Shown: positions 50,340-61,181, counted from the first letter of the stretch. The stretch: DNA of 64,000 bases from an uncultured Lachnospiraceae bacterium (GCA_947630695.1 CANRIM010000003.1:1-64000); one strand, 5' to 3'. Numbers and translations are program-made. Notes: generated by a model from the letters alone, not told the origin.

Positions 50340-52298
50340 TTATGCAGTCCATGCGATTGTCATATTGCCAACGAGGCACAACAGGATATTCAATTCAGCA
50401 AAAAATGCCAGGTTTTGAGTATATTTCTGACTATGGTTTTCTACATTAAACGCAGATGCCAGACTCGCCATTATAAAGAAAAGTATCGGCAGCAGGTATC
50501 GCGATTGCAGTCCTTGTATTCCATAGGAGCCTACAGGCGTAAAGCCTGCATATAATGCTGTCATTATCAGTAAATATATAGATATTGCGATAAAAGTAAA
50601 AAGGATCAGCATATTTCTTTTTTCGCGTTTATTCCTGTATACATATTTATCCGGTATCAAAATACAACTTAATACAGTAATTACACTCAGCAATGCACTG
50701 ATTGACGGTATGGTGCTATTGTAGAAAAAGTTTGTAATGTGATAATTGATTGACGTCACAAAATAGTCGCAATAATTTTTCACTGCAAAAAGAAAATGAT
50801 CTTTCATAAAGATGATTTGTTCTGCAATACTGACGTGGCCATTGCGATCTTCCACATATGGATAACGTTTTAAAAGATAAATCTGTATTATGCCTAAGCC
50901 AACCAAAGCGGCAGCTGCAATACAGACCATTATGGAACGCTGCTTTTTGGCAAAACATTTTCGGGGGATTAAGAAAAATACCAACAGCATTGGCGTATAT
51001 ATATAATATTTCACTGAAGCTATACATATCCCGGTTATTAACAGCAATACCATATCTTTTTTTGAAATACAGGTATCCTGATCTGAGAATTTGTATTTTA
51101 AACAAATGGATACAAAAAGCAAAGCGCTTGCCAGCAAAACGGGGTCGGTAGAATAAGAGGCCGCAAGCCATTGTGCCAAAGGCAATGTCGCGATGACAAA
51201 AAAGATGCTTTTATAATACTTTGCATTTTTAATTGCAAAATAACAAAGTACGGTATAATAAATATAATTTGCCAAACGCCCGGCCCAGATTATGCCAAGC
51301 ACGCTCATATGCAGCAGCCGTCCGAAAAGGATACCGACTGCGGCGATTGCATGGTTGATCGGAATGACGGATGCAACATATGGATTTTCATAGAATACCT
51401 GATTTTCGCTAAAATACGTTTGGGAAAGGTTCGTATCGAACAGAGATTTAATGTCTGTAGATTCAAATTGGATCACTTTGGCATAGTTTTCAGGAACATA
51501 GGATCCTATTTTGCCATTTGAAACGTCATTCAACCAGTCAAACCTGCTGATACTAAAGGATTTCAAGAAATGCGTTCCTTCATCCAATACGTGAAAAAAG
51601 GGATTCAGAACCACAAATAAACTGCCCAACAATACACTGAATGCAAGAAATGTTTTTTCATCAGCGGTTTGCAGGAACAGCATAAATATATATGATAATA
51701 AAATAAGAACAGCCCAGCAAACGATATAGCCTGTTGCTAATACCGGCTTCCAATACGTTGCTGTCACCATTAATGCATAGTTTTTCTCTTCACCGTTTTC
51801 GATTGTATTTTTTAAAGAAGCGGTTGCGTTTGTATACCATAATGCGGGAGAATTGCTTTCATCTCCATCGATTCCTTCAAACAGAATCGTATATTTCTTC
51901 CCGCGGGAATTATTCTGCCGTGCAAAATGGAACGTGAAATAGGTATTATCGCTCCAGGCAGAAGTATCCTGCGTTTCGCAATAGATAATATTATTTGCGC
52001 TGTCCTGGACAGTCACCTTAACTTTCGCATTGTTTGTACGCTGATATGCCGCTACCAGGACATTTACAGATTCCAGGCGATCGTCAGAAGCAATAAAGGT
52101 CTGCGATACTGCATTTCCTTTTTGCAGTACAGAAGTCGCCCCGATGCTTTCTTCTCCCATTTTTTGTATGGACTGCGCATACCCTTTATCCGACTCGAAC
52201 GGATTATTCATGATCAGGACGATAAGCCAGAAAAGTGATAATATAAGAATATAAGTGATTCTCTCTTTGCACCTGGAAAATAATCTTTTTAACAGCAT
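50340..52298 (-). CDS. DUF2142 family multi-pass membrane protein
   Basis: The 652-residue protein has an N-terminal helix, an extracytoplasmic beta-rich domain of about 150 residues, and then about ten helices with the conserved HVLDEGTHFLKSF motif (about residue 240) of DUF2142. That motif resembles acidic catalytic loops of GT-C glycosyltransferases. I start it at the ATG at 52298, with AAGGAAGAAG upstream; an ATG 42 bases earlier has no ribosome site. It is AT-rich and ends a cassette with a GT2, a DUF2304 protein and an SMR-like protein, which together probably build a surface glycan. Confidence 0.78.
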   Translation of the reverse strand: MLLKRLFSRCKERITYILILSLFWLIVLIMNNPFESDKGYAQSIQKMGEESIGATSVLQKGNAVSQTFIASDDRLESVNVLVAAYQRTNNAKVKVTVQDSANNIIYCETQDTSAWSDNTYFTFHFARQNNSRGKKYTILFEGIDGDESNSPALWYTNATASLKNTIENGEEKNYALMVTATYWKPVLATGYIVCWAVLILLSYIFMLFLQTADEKTFLAFSVLLGSLFVVLNPFFHVLDEGTHFLKSFSISRFDWLNDVSNGKIGSYVPENYAKVIQFESTDIKSLFDTNLSQTYFSENQVFYENPYVASVIPINHAIAAVGILFGRLLHMSVLGIIWAGRLANYIYYTVLCYFAIKNAKYYKSIFFVIATLPLAQWLAASYSTDPVLLASALLFVSICLKYKFSDQDTCISKKDMVLLLITGICIASVKYYIYTPMLLVFFLIPRKCFAKKQRSIMVCIAAAALVGLGIIQIYLLKRYPYVEDRNGHVSIAEQIIFMKDHFLFAVKNYCDYFVTSINYHITNFFYNSTIPSISALLSVITVLSCILIPDKYVYRNKREKRNMLILFTFIAISIYLLIMTALYAGFTPVGSYGIQGLQSRYLLPILFFIMASLASAFNVENHSQKYTQNLAFFAELNILLCLVGNMTIAWTA

Positions 52299-52360
52299 TT
52301 GTGAACTTCTTCCTTTATGACGATAAATCTTTTCGCGCATTGCAATGCATCAACACGGCT

Positions 52361-52708
52361 TTACTTATATATTGCTATATAAACTCCCGCAAAAACAATT
52401 GCAACACCGATCCAGCGGTTGATGGGTATGCTCTCATGGAACAGCAGCGCCGAAACGATCAGAACAATGGGAAAGGCCAGCGCCTGAATGGGATAGGCAA
52501 AACTTAATTCTGTTTTGCTCAGAATAAACAGCCATAATACGGTTGTTCCGGCATATACACAAAGCGCCAGCAGGATGACCGGACTGAACATCATAGAAAT
52601 AACGTCTTTTATGGAAGACAGCTGACGGCCGCGGCTTCCTATTTTGAACAGGATTTGCCCCGTTACCATCAGCAACGTATTAATCAGGCACAGAATTGTC
52701 GTTCGCAT
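52361..52708 (-). CDS. Small multidrug-resistance-like/EamA membrane protein (possible lipid-linked sugar flippase)
   Basis: The 115-residue protein has four helices. It resembles SMR/EmrE-like proteins (NTLLMVTGQILFKIGSRG, SKTELSFAYPIQALAFPIVL). I start it at the ATG at 52708, with AAGGTGAG upstream; a GTG 12 bases earlier is possible. It overlaps the end of the DUF2304 gene. In glycan clusters such proteins are suspected to flip lipid-linked sugars, as in ArnE/F; that is by analogy. Confidence 0.75.
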   Translation of the reverse strand: MRTTILCLINTLLMVTGQILFKIGSRGRQLSSIKDVISMMFSPVILLALCVYAGTTVLWLFILSKTELSFAYPIQALAFPIVLIVSALLFHESIPINRWIGVAIVFAGVYIAIYK

Positions 52709-53075
52709 TATTTTGCTCACCTTTCATTTGATTTTCCAGTTCGCGTACCCTTTTTTCCAAAAGCGCACACTTTTGAATCAGCGTTTTGTGGCGATTATTC
52801 ATTTGAGAAACGATAGAGGTTATGATCATCAGCATGAGAAGTATCAGGAAAATTGCTATGGCAAACAGGCCATTCATACCCTCGGCAATTCCCAGAAAAT
52901 GCAGGACTTTCTCAAAATCCTTAATAAATGTAACAAGGACCAGGAGGATAATGCCGCTGAATATCCACATCAAACTGTACTGAAGATTCAGTTTTTGCTT
53001 TTTAAACAATTTATACATCCAGACAAAATAAAACAGGATAGCCAAATATAACAATATTCGCAAAATGATCGGCAT
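52680..53075 (-). CDS. DUF2304 family membrane protein
   Basis: The 131-residue protein has three helices (about 5-20, 34-50, 70-92) and a C-terminal coiled coil (about 92-120). DUF2304 genes commonly lie directly after a polyprenyl-phosphate GT2 gene, as here (2 bases apart). The role is unknown; the synteny suggests glycosyl-lipid synthesis. Confidence 0.8.
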   Translation of the reverse strand: MPIILRILLYLAILFYFVWMYKLFKKQKLNLQYSLMWIFSGIILLVLVTFIKDFEKVLHFLGIAEGMNGLFAIAIFLILLMLMIITSIVSQMNNRHKTLIQKCALLEKRVRELENQMKGEQNNANDNSVPD

Positions 53076-53077
53076 TT

Positions 53078-53788
53078 CTATCGTATCTCCTTTCGCAGTG
53101 AAATGCGTTGTAAGATAATTGCAAGCGAAACCTTTATCATATAGTAAACTGTTTTCATCCCGGAAATGGAGCTTTCCCCGGATAACCGCGCGTTCATTTT
53201 AACAGGCACTTCCAATATCCGGGCGCCTCTGCAGGCTTCTGTGATAATTGCTTCCGGTTCCGGATAGTCCTGCGCATAATCAAGTGCAAAATTTTGAATC
53301 CACGTCCTGTTTACAGCCCGAAACCCGCTTGTAACATCTTTGACTGATATACCGGTACATATTTTTATCAATCTGCTTAAAAAATTGATTCCCACCCGTC
53401 TCATGAAGGAGGATTGAAATCCCTCATTATTAATATATCTGGAACCAATGACACAATCTGCCGTATCATTTAAGATAGGGGCAATTACATCTTTCAGGTA
53501 GGTAATGTCGTGCTGACCGTCGCCGTCGATCTGCACGGCAACATCATATTGGTTTTCATATGCATAGATATATCCTGTTTGAACGCCGCCGCCAATCCCG
53601 AGATTTAACGGGAGGTCAATATAATTGGCGTGCATCTGCTGCAGTACTTCCTTCGTTCGGTCATTGGAACAGTCATTGATTACAATATAATCTATTTCCG
53701 GATACATTTCAGATAAAGAATCAATGACGATTTTGATATTGTTTTCTTCATTATAAGCGGGTATGATAACTAATGTTTTCTTCTCCAT
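53078..53788 (-). CDS. Family 2 glycosyltransferase (polyprenyl-phosphate sugar synthase type)
   Basis: The 236-residue protein begins MEKKTLVIIPAYNEENNI and has the GT-A motifs VINDCSNDRT, QIDGDGQHD (DxD region) and the acceptor segment GSRYINNEG. It resembles dolichyl-phosphate mannose synthase-like enzymes, which load a sugar onto a lipid carrier on the cytoplasmic side. I use the ATG at 53788 with GGAAG; a TTG 30 bases earlier is less likely. It follows leuB by about 40 bases. Confidence 0.88.
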   Translation of the reverse strand: MEKKTLVIIPAYNEENNIKIVIDSLSEMYPEIDYIVINDCSNDRTKEVLQQMHANYIDLPLNLGIGGGVQTGYIYAYENQYDVAVQIDGDGQHDITYLKDVIAPILNDTADCVIGSRYINNEGFQSSFMRRVGINFLSRLIKICTGISVKDVTSGFRAVNRTWIQNFALDYAQDYPEPEAIITEACRGARILEVPVKMNARLSGESSISGMKTVYYMIKVSLAIILQRISLRKEIR

Positions 53789-53828
53789 GAAATTCTTCCG
53801 CTGCTCCTGCTTTTTCAATCTCAGATCA

Positions 53829-54899
53829 TTATAATTTCTCCGCCACCAGCGTTCCCATTTCGCTGCAGGAAACCTTCCGGCATCCTTCCTGCATAATGTC
53901 CGAGGTCCGATAGCCTTCGTCCAGCACCTGATCTACCGCCCGTTCGATGGCGTCCGCCTCCTTCGCAAGATCGAAGGAGTACCGCAGCATCATCGCCGCG
54001 GAAAGAATAGTTCCCAGGGGATTTGCAATGTCCTGTCCCGCGATATCCGGCGCCGAACCGTGGATCGGCTCATACATACCTAAAGTTCCGGAAGAAAGCG
54101 ACGCCGACGGCATCATGCCGATGGAACCGGTCAGCATGGAAGCCTCATCGGAAAGAATGTCGCCGAACATATTTTCCGTCACCAGCACGTCAAACTGGGT
54201 AGGATTCTTGATCAGCTGCATGGCCGTGTTGTCTACCAGAATATCGCTGTATTCCACTTCCGGATATTCTTCGGACAGCCGGTGCATGGTCTTTCTCCAG
54301 AGTCGGGAGGTTTCCAGTACGTTGGCCTTGTCCACGGAAGCCAGCTTTTTCCCGCGCTTCATGGCTGTCTCAAATGCCACCCGCCCGATCCGCTCGATCT
54401 CATGTTCCGCATAGGGCATCAGGTCTGTGGCCACCTGCTCGCCGTTCACTTCTTCGGTTTTCTTCTCTCCGAAATATACGCCGCCGGTCAGCTCCCGGAC
54501 AATCAGCAGATCAATGCCGCCGCCCACGACTTCTTTTTTCAAGGGCGAGGCGTCCGCCAGCTGGGCAAACAGTTTGGTGGGACGTAAGTTCGCAAACAGA
54601 TTCAGTTCTTTCCGAACTGCCAGCAAGGCTTTTTCCGGACGGATCTGCGCCGGCACCGTATCCCATTTCGGACCGCCTACCGCCCCCAGAAGCACACTGT
54701 CGGAAGCCTTGCAGCAGGCCATGCCTTCTTCGGTAATGGGCACGCCGTATTTATCAATGGCGCAGCCGCCGATATCCACATAGGTATAGTCAAAGGTATG
54801 TCCGTATTTATCCGCGATCCGGTTTAAAACTTTGATGGCCTCGGCAATGATTTCCGGGCCGATGCCGTCGCCGGAAAGCACCGTGATTTTTTTCTGCAT
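53829..54899 (-). CDS. leuB: 3-isopropylmalate dehydrogenase
   Basis: The 356-residue enzyme begins [15 protein letters not shown] and has ELTGGVYFG, the catalytic [11 protein letters not shown] segment and [13 protein letters not shown] for NAD and substrate binding. It oxidises and decarboxylates 3-isopropylmalate in leucine synthesis. It follows leuD by 6 bases. Confidence 0.97.
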   Translation of the reverse strand: MQKKITVLSGDGIGPEIIAEAIKVLNRIADKYGHTFDYTYVDIGGCAIDKYGVPITEEGMACCKASDSVLLGAVGGPKWDTVPAQIRPEKALLAVRKELNLFANLRPTKLFAQLADASPLKKEVVGGGIDLLIVRELTGGVYFGEKKTEEVNGEQVATDLMPYAEHEIERIGRVAFETAMKRGKKLASVDKANVLETSRLWRKTMHRLSEEYPEVEYSDILVDNTAMQLIKNPTQFDVLVTENMFGDILSDEASMLTGSIGMMPSASLSSGTLGMYEPIHGSAPDIAGQDIANPLGTILSAAMMLRYSFDLAKEADAIERAVDQVLDEGYRTSDIMQEGCRKVSCSEMGTLVAEKL

Positions 54900-54905
54900 A
54901 TGGTT

Positions 54906-55394
54906 TTAAGCCTCCTTCTTCAGCGAAGCCAGCAGTCCGCCGCTGGCGATAATATTCTGAATAAACGGCGGAAACGGCTGTGCGTGCCAGGATTTTCCGC
55001 TGGTCAGATCGGTAATGGTACCGCTGTCAAAATCCACCTGTACCGAATCGCCTGCCGCGATTTCCTCCGCGGCTTCCGGACATTCCAGAATCGGAAGGCC
55101 GATATTGATGGCGTTGCGGTAAAAAATCCGGGCAAAGCTCTTCGCGATGACGCAGCCGGTACCGCAGGTTTTGATGACCAGGGGCGCATGCTCTCTGGAA
55201 GAGCCGCAGCCGAAATTCCAGCCTGCCACCATGATGTCTCCGGGCTGCACCTGTTTTACAAAGGAGGCGTCGATATCCTCCATGCAGTGCTGTGCCAGTT
55301 CCTCCGCCTTCGGCGTGTTCAGATAACGGGCCGGAATGATGACGTCCGTATCCACGTTGTCCGGATATTTAAAAACCTTTCCTTCGGTATTCAT
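54906..55394 (-). CDS. leuD: 3-isopropylmalate dehydratase small subunit
   Basis: The 162-residue swivel domain has NVDTDVIIPARYL and GWNFGCGSSREHAP, the archaeal/Firmicutes-type small subunit. It forms the isomerase with LeuC. It follows leuC by 2 bases. Confidence 0.97.
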   Translation of the reverse strand: MNTEGKVFKYPDNVDTDVIIPARYLNTPKAEELAQHCMEDIDASFVKQVQPGDIMVAGWNFGCGSSREHAPLVIKTCGTGCVIAKSFARIFYRNAINIGLPILECPEAAEEIAAGDSVQVDFDSGTITDLTSGKSWHAQPFPPFIQNIIASGGLLASLKKEA

Positions 55395-55396
55395 GT

Positions 55397-56659
55397 TCAG
55401 GCCTCCTTCGGATCTGTAATATAACCGGTAATGGCGCTGGCTGCCGCCGTTGCGGGGTTTGCCAGATACACCTCGCTGTCCACATGTCCCATCCTGCCCA
55501 CAAAGTTCCGGTTGGTGGTGGCGATGCAGCGCTCCCCTGCTGCCAGAATGCCCATGTATCCGCCCAGGCAGGGGCCGCAGGTCGGTGTGGAAACCACCGC
55601 ACCCGCGTCAATAAAAGTGCTGACATATCCGCGCTCGATACATTCTTTCAAAATCTGCATCGTTGCGGGAATGATGATACAGCGCACGCCCTCCGCAACC
55701 TTTTTGCCCTTCAGAATGCGGTATGCCGTTTCCATATCTTCCATTCGTCCGTTGGTGCAGCTGCCGATCACCACCTGATCAATGCGGATGTCGGACAGTT
55801 CCGCCGCCGCCCGGGTATTTTCCGGCAGATGGGGACAGCTGACGGTGGGAACGATGGCTGACAAATCAATATCGATGGTCTGTTCATATTCCGCATCTTC
55901 GTCTGCTGCATAAATCACAGGTTCACGCTCGCTGCGGCCCTGCAGATAGACTTTTGTAACGTCGTCCACGGGGAAAATGCCGTTCTTGGCGCCTGCCTCA
56001 ATGGCCATATTGCAGATACAGAGCCGGTCGTCCATGCTTAAGGAGCTGACGCCTTCTCCGGTAAATTCCATGCTCTTATATAATGCCCCGTCTACGCCGA
56101 TCTTACCGATAATGGTCAGGATCACGTCTTTGCCGCTGCAGTTGGCAGGCAGCTTTCCGCTCAGGCGGAAACGGATGGCGGAAGGCACCTTAAACCATGC
56201 CTTTCCTGTAGCCATGCCCGCTGCCATATCGGTACTGCCCACGCCGGTGGAAAATGCACCCAGCGCGCCGTAAGTACAGGTGTGGCTGTCTGCGCCGATG
56301 ATACAGTCGCCGGCGGTGACAACGCCCTGCTCCGGCAGCAGCGCATGTTCAATGCCCATTTTTCCCACATCATAAAAATGACTGATGCAGTGGGAGCAGG
56401 CGAAGGTCCGGCACTGTTTGGACTGCTCCGCCGCTTTGATATCCTTGTTTGGCACGAAATGATCCAGCACGATCGCCACCCGGTCCGGGTCAAACACCTG
56501 ATCAAATCCTGCCTTTTCAAATTCATTGACTGCAACCGGCGTCGTAATGTCATTGCCCAGCACAATATCCAGCTGCGCACTGATGAGCTGTCCGGCCTCC
56601 ACAGAGGCCAGCCCGGCATGGGCCGCCAGTATTTTCTGCGTCATTGTCATTCCTTGCAT
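55397..56659 (-). CDS. leuC: 3-isopropylmalate dehydratase large subunit
   Basis: The 420-residue aconitase-family subunit binds a 4Fe-4S cluster through Cys residues in GSCTNGR, CxxC-type [12 protein letters not shown] and the earlier DSHTC loop. It isomerises 2-isopropylmalate with LeuD. Its ATG lies 13 bases inside the end of leuA, behind GAGGAGGAAGG, a ribosome site that also occurs before purA and the small ORF at 15667. Confidence 0.97.
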   Translation of the reverse strand: MQGMTMTQKILAAHAGLASVEAGQLISAQLDIVLGNDITTPVAVNEFEKAGFDQVFDPDRVAIVLDHFVPNKDIKAAEQSKQCRTFACSHCISHFYDVGKMGIEHALLPEQGVVTAGDCIIGADSHTCTYGALGAFSTGVGSTDMAAGMATGKAWFKVPSAIRFRLSGKLPANCSGKDVILTIIGKIGVDGALYKSMEFTGEGVSSLSMDDRLCICNMAIEAGAKNGIFPVDDVTKVYLQGRSEREPVIYAADEDAEYEQTIDIDLSAIVPTVSCPHLPENTRAAAELSDIRIDQVVIGSCTNGRMEDMETAYRILKGKKVAEGVRCIIIPATMQILKECIERGYVSTFIDAGAVVSTPTCGPCLGGYMGILAAGERCIATTNRNFVGRMGHVDSEVYLANPATAAASAITGYITDPKEA

Positions 56660-58326
56660 AAGCCTTCCTCCTCAATACCTCGATTTATTGCGGAAAACAG
56701 CGCGTTGATAGACGATGCGATGATGTCGTCGTGGATGCCTGCGCCCCAGACTTTCCGGCCGTTTGACAGCGTAATGCTGACATAGGTAATGGCCTGGGAA
56801 GAAGACCCTTTATTCAGCGCATGTTCCTCGTAAGTCAGATCGGAAAATCCGATGCCCAGCTGCCGCTTCACCGCGTTGCTGACCGCATCCAGACGGCCGT
56901 TGCCGCCCGCCGTCAGCTCTTTGACTTCTCCGTCGATCTCCACGGTCAGCATAACCTTGATCGCCGGCGTTCGTACAAAATGATAATCAATCAGCCTGAT
57001 ATGATTGTTGATGTTGACATACGTATCGCGGAACACATCCAGCACTTCCTCCGGTGAAAGCTCTGCATGGGCATGGTCGGACACATTTTTGACCTTATAG
57101 CCCACATCTTCCCGCATCGCCACCGGCAGGATGTAACCGAACTTGTGCTCCAGCAGATAGCCGATGCCGCCCTTGCCCGACTGGGAATTGATGCGGATGA
57201 CGTCCGTCTCGTACTCCCGCCCCACATCCTTGGGATCGATGGGCAGATACGGCACGGTCCATGTATCGCAATGCTTTTCCTCCCGCCAGCGCATACCCTT
57301 GGCAATGGCGTCCTGATGAGAACCGGAAAAGGCTGCAAATACCAGTTTTCCGGCATACGGCTGCCGGTCGCTGACCTGCATGCCCGTCACCCGCTCATAC
57401 AGGCTGACGATGGAAGGCATGTCGGTGAAATCCAGATTGGGTTCCACGCCCTGCATATACATATTCATGGCCAGCGTAATGATATCCACATTTCCGGTAC
57501 GCTCTCCGTTGCCGAACAGCGTGCCTTCGATCCGGTCCGCTCCCGCCAGAAGGCCCAGTTCGGAATCCGCCACCGCGCAGCCCCGGTCATTGTGGGGATG
57601 CAGTGATACCACCACGGAATCCCTGTATTTCAAATGATCGCACATATACTCGATCTGATCGGCGTAAACATGGGGCGAAGAAAGCTCCACCGTCACCGGC
57701 AGATTGATGATCACCTTCCGCTCCGGCGTGGGCTTCCAGACGTCCAGCACCGCGTTGCAGATTTCCAGTGCAAATTCCGGTTCGGTTCCGGTAAAGGACT
57801 CCGGCGAATATTCATACCGGTAACTGGTTCCGCTTTCGGAGGCGATCCGGTCAAACAACTCGGCGCCGTCCGTAGCGATTTTGATGATTTCTTCTTTGGA
57901 TTTTTTAAATACCTGCTCGCGCTGCGCCACCGAGGTGGAATTATACAGATGTACGATCGCGTTTTTGCATCCTTCCAGCGCTTCAAAGGTTTTGCGGATG
58001 ATATGCTCCCGCGCCTGGGTCAGCACCTGGATCGTCACATCGTCCGGGATCAGCCCTTCATGGATCAGGGTCCGCAGAAAATTGTATTCCGTCTCGGAAG
58101 CCGCGGGAAATCCGATTTCGATCTCCTTGAATCCGATCTTTACCAGCAGCTTGAAAAATTCAATCTTTTCTTCCAGTCCCATGGGGATGATCAGAGACTG
58201 GTTGCCGTCCCGAAGATCCACCGAACACCATACCGGCGGATGATCGATACTGGTCTTTGCAGCCCACCTGCGGGTGGGATTCTGCACGGGATAAAACTGT
58301 TTGGTATACTTTGAAGCGTTTATCAT
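56647..58326 (-). CDS. leuA: 2-isopropylmalate synthase (LeuA2 type)
   Basis: The 559-residue enzyme has the TIM-barrel ([27 protein letters not shown] with metal-binding HxH) and the C-terminal regulatory domain (about 430-559). It condenses 2-oxoisovalerate with acetyl-CoA, the first leucine step, and is normally inhibited by leucine. AAAGGAG precedes the ATG. Confidence 0.96.
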   Translation of the reverse strand: MINASKYTKQFYPVQNPTRRWAAKTSIDHPPVWCSVDLRDGNQSLIIPMGLEEKIEFFKLLVKIGFKEIEIGFPAASETEYNFLRTLIHEGLIPDDVTIQVLTQAREHIIRKTFEALEGCKNAIVHLYNSTSVAQREQVFKKSKEEIIKIATDGAELFDRIASESGTSYRYEYSPESFTGTEPEFALEICNAVLDVWKPTPERKVIINLPVTVELSSPHVYADQIEYMCDHLKYRDSVVVSLHPHNDRGCAVADSELGLLAGADRIEGTLFGNGERTGNVDIITLAMNMYMQGVEPNLDFTDMPSIVSLYERVTGMQVSDRQPYAGKLVFAAFSGSHQDAIAKGMRWREEKHCDTWTVPYLPIDPKDVGREYETDVIRINSQSGKGGIGYLLEHKFGYILPVAMREDVGYKVKNVSDHAHAELSPEEVLDVFRDTYVNINNHIRLIDYHFVRTPAIKVMLTVEIDGEVKELTAGGNGRLDAVSNAVKRQLGIGFSDLTYEEHALNKGSSSQAITYVSITLSNGRKVWGAGIHDDIIASSINALFSAINRGIEEEGLCKE

Positions 58327-58357
58327 GCCAATACTCTCCTTTATATATTACAGACTG

Positions 58358-58738
58358 CTATTCATTACAGACTGCTACCGCTTCCACTTCCACCAGCGCG
58401 CCCTTCGGCAGATCTTTCACCGCCACGCAGCTTCTGGCCGGCGCGGAAGTCATATAAGCGCCGTATACTTCATTAAATGCAGCAAAATCAGAAATATCAC
58501 TTAAAAAGCAGGTGGTCTTTACCACCGTGTCAAAGGAAGCGCCTGCGGCTTCCAGCACAGCCTGCAGGTTCTCCATGACCTGCTTTGTCTGCTGCCTGAT
58601 ATCCTCTCCGTTTAAATTGCCGCTTTCCGGATCCAGTGCGATCTGTCCGGAAGTAAACAGCATGCCGCCGGTTTTCATTGCCTGTGAATAGGGCCCGATA
58701 GCGGCAGGTGCTTTTGGTGTAGATATTTTCGTAATCAT
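58358..58738 (-). CDS. ridA: RidA family enamine/imine deaminase
   Basis: The 126-residue protein begins MITKISTPKAPAAIGPYSQA and has the catalytic Arg in ARSCVAVKDLPKGALVEVEA. It clears reactive 2-aminoacrylate/enamines that threonine dehydratase makes, so its place directly after ilvA is functional. The ATG at 58738 has GGGGG upstream. Confidence 0.95.
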   Translation of the reverse strand: MITKISTPKAPAAIGPYSQAMKTGGMLFTSGQIALDPESGNLNGEDIRQQTKQVMENLQAVLEAAGASFDTVVKTTCFLSDISDFAAFNEVYGAYMTSAPARSCVAVKDLPKGALVEVEAVAVCNE

Positions 58739-58752
58739 TTTTTCCCCCAACA

Positions 58753-59961
58753 TCATATTATTTTGATTCCAAAATCCGTCAGTGCCTTTTTAATGGCGTT
58801 GATGTGCTCGAAATTTCTCGTCTCCAGCGTCAGACGCAGATAACAGCCGTTGATATCCGCGCCTTCATTTGTATGCTCATGGTGCACGGCGGTAACATTT
58901 CCACCCTGCTGGGCAATGATCCTCGACACATCCATCAGCTGTCCTGGCTTGTCCACCAGCTCAATCATCAGCTGACAGCTTCTGCCGGACATCAGCAGAC
59001 CGCGGTTAATGACACGGGAAAGAATGGTTACATCGATATTGCCGCCCGAAAGCAGGCATACCGTTTTTTTACCCGCGGTTTCCACCTTGCCGAACATGAC
59101 AGCTGCCACGGCCACTGCCCCGGCGCCTTCCGTCACCAGCTTGTGCTGCTCCATCAGTGCTAAGATGGCCGCCGAGATTTCGTCGTCGGTCACAGTTACA
59201 ATGTCGTCCACATATTCCGCGCAAATGTCATAAGTCAGGGAGCCCGGCTTTTTCACCGCGATACCATCCGCAATCGTCCGGACGGAATCCAGCGTTTCAA
59301 TGTGCATGTCATGAATGGAATTGAGCATCGAAGGTGCCCCCGATGCCTGCACGCCGTATACTTTGACTTTCGGATTCAGGGATTTGATGGTATAGGCCAC
59401 GCCGGAAATCAGACCGCCGCCTCCAATGGGTACAACCACCGCGTCCATATCCTGAATCTGTTCCGACAGTTCGATAGCGATGGTCCCCTGTCCGGCAATC
59501 ACATCCGGATCGTCAAAGGGATGAATGAAAGTATATCCCTTCTCATCCCGCAGCTGCAGCGCTTTCTGATAGGCGTCGTCATACACGCCCTCCACCAGGC
59601 AGATTTCCGCGCCGTAGCTTCTTGTGGCCTCGACTTTGGAAATCGGCGCGCCGTCCGGCAGACAAATGACTGCCTTCATGCCCAGCTTCTGGGCAGCCAG
59701 CGCCACGCCCTGGGCATGATTGCCCGCCGAGCAGGCAATAACGCCGCATTTCTTTTCCTCTTCGGAAAGCTGCAGCATCTTGTAATATGCGCCCCTGACC
59801 TTGAATGAACCGGTGATCTGTAAGTTTTCGGTTTTCAGATACAGCTCTGTGCCGGGGCACAGCTTGGGTGCGTAAATGATATCCGTCCGCCGGATCACGT
59901 CTTTCAAAGCATAATTGGCCTTATAGACATTGTCCAGCGTCAGCGTTTTGTTTTCTTCCAT
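58753..59961 (-). CDS. ilvA: Threonine ammonia-lyase with C-terminal ACT domain
   Basis: The 402-residue PLP enzyme has the PLP Lys in GSFKVRGAYYK, the AGNHAQGVA loop and GGGGLISG, and one ACT domain (about 325-402). It turns threonine into 2-oxobutanoate for isoleucine synthesis. Length fits the short clostridial form. Likely feedback regulated through ACT. Followed at once by ridA. Confidence 0.95.
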   Translation of the reverse strand: MEENKTLTLDNVYKANYALKDVIRRTDIIYAPKLCPGTELYLKTENLQITGSFKVRGAYYKMLQLSEEEKKCGVIACSAGNHAQGVALAAQKLGMKAVICLPDGAPISKVEATRSYGAEICLVEGVYDDAYQKALQLRDEKGYTFIHPFDDPDVIAGQGTIAIELSEQIQDMDAVVVPIGGGGLISGVAYTIKSLNPKVKVYGVQASGAPSMLNSIHDMHIETLDSVRTIADGIAVKKPGSLTYDICAEYVDDIVTVTDDEISAAILALMEQHKLVTEGAGAVAVAAVMFGKVETAGKKTVCLLSGGNIDVTILSRVINRGLLMSGRSCQLMIELVDKPGQLMDVSRIIAQQGGNVTAVHHEHTNEGADINGCYLRLTLETRNFEHINAIKKALTDFGIKII

Positions 59962-59981
59962 ATTCCTCTAAGTTCTCTTTT

Positions 59982-61166
59982 CTACAATAATCCGTGAATG
60001 AACTGTTCTGCGCCCCGGGGCGTACGGCTGCCCCGTGCCAGCGCGAAAGCCTCCGCTTTTCTGTCCAATTCTTCCGGCGGCATCGCGATTCGATACTTTT
60101 CTGCCAGCCGGTGTACGATTTCCAGATAGAGCGCCTTATTGGGTCTGGAGAAATAAACCACCAGACCAAAGCGATCCGAAAGGGACAGCAGCTCCTGCAT
60201 GGTATCGTTGTGATGCACATCGTCGGAGGTTTCCCGGTCGGAGAACTGTTCTTTGATGATGTGTCTGCGGTTGCTTGTGGCATAAATCACCGCGTTGTCT
60301 GCCTTGGCGGACGCCGAGCCCTCCAAAGCGGCCTTCAGCATGCTGAAGGAATCATCGTTTTTATTAAAGGACAGATCGTCAATGAAAATGATGAATTTCA
60401 ATGGCTGCTTCGCGATTTTGCCCATCACATAGGAAAGCGAAAGCAGCTGGTCCTTGCGCAGTTCGATGAGGCGCACCCCCTGGGCGTAAAAAGCATTGGC
60501 ACATGCCTTAACGGTGGAGGATTTCCCGGTGCCGGCGTCGCCGCAGAGCAGCACATTGGCCGCGGGCCTTCCCTCAATCAGCGCTTTTGTGTTTTCAAAG
60601 ACCTGCTTCCGTTCCTCTTCATAGCCGATAAACTGGTCGGCGGATACGTCATCCGGCGCTTCCACGGGACAAATGGCGCCGCCGGAAACCGAAAACATTC
60701 TGGCAGCGGCAAAAATCCCGTAGCCATACTGGTCGATATGGGCCAGCCGTTCCCGGTAAATGGCGGAAATATCCGTCCTTTGATTTGTAAACGCAGGCAG
60801 ATAACCCGCGTAAGAATCGGTTTTGATCAGGTCTTCTGTCGTCAGGCACGTCAGGGCGGAAAGCACGGAAAGCTCTCTTTCCGCATTGCTTCGTACTGGT
60901 TCTGCAATTTCCTTTTTCTCCGCCGTGCAGATGATGTATCGGTTTTCATCCGTATACACCGCCTGCAGCAGAAAATCGGAAAAACAATAATCATAGGGTG
61001 CCAGGGAATACACAAAATTCCCGTACAGTCCAATGTTTTTCTGTATGCCTTCTTCACAGTCCAGACACGCCCGCAGCGCCTTCACGGGTTCCAGGGTCAG
61101 GAGCCCGCGAAAGACACAGAATGCGGACAATGCAGCGGACAGTTGTTTCAATTCTTCCTGCTTCAT
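59982..61166 (-). CDS. DUF815 family AAA+ ATPase
   Basis: The 394-residue protein has a family N-terminal region (about 1-190) and an AAA+ core (Walker A CGDAGTGKSST near 210, Walker B FIIFIDDLSFNKND). A family C-terminal part has ATSNRRHIIKEQF and the HxND-like HHNDTMQELLSLSDRFG. The function of DUF815 is not established; an ATP-driven remodelling role is likely. It lies between ilvD and ilvA with small gaps, so it is co-transcribed with branched-chain synthesis genes. Confidence 0.85.
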   Translation of the reverse strand: MKQEELKQLSAALSAFCVFRGLLTLEPVKALRACLDCEEGIQKNIGLYGNFVYSLAPYDYCFSDFLLQAVYTDENRYIICTAEKKEIAEPVRSNAERELSVLSALTCLTTEDLIKTDSYAGYLPAFTNQRTDISAIYRERLAHIDQYGYGIFAAARMFSVSGGAICPVEAPDDVSADQFIGYEEERKQVFENTKALIEGRPAANVLLCGDAGTGKSSTVKACANAFYAQGVRLIELRKDQLLSLSYVMGKIAKQPLKFIIFIDDLSFNKNDDSFSMLKAALEGSASAKADNAVIYATSNRRHIIKEQFSDRETSDDVHHNDTMQELLSLSDRFGLVVYFSRPNKALYLEIVHRLAEKYRIAMPPEELDRKAEAFALARGSRTPRGAEQFIHGLL

Positions 61167-61181
61167 CGTCTTGTACCGATC

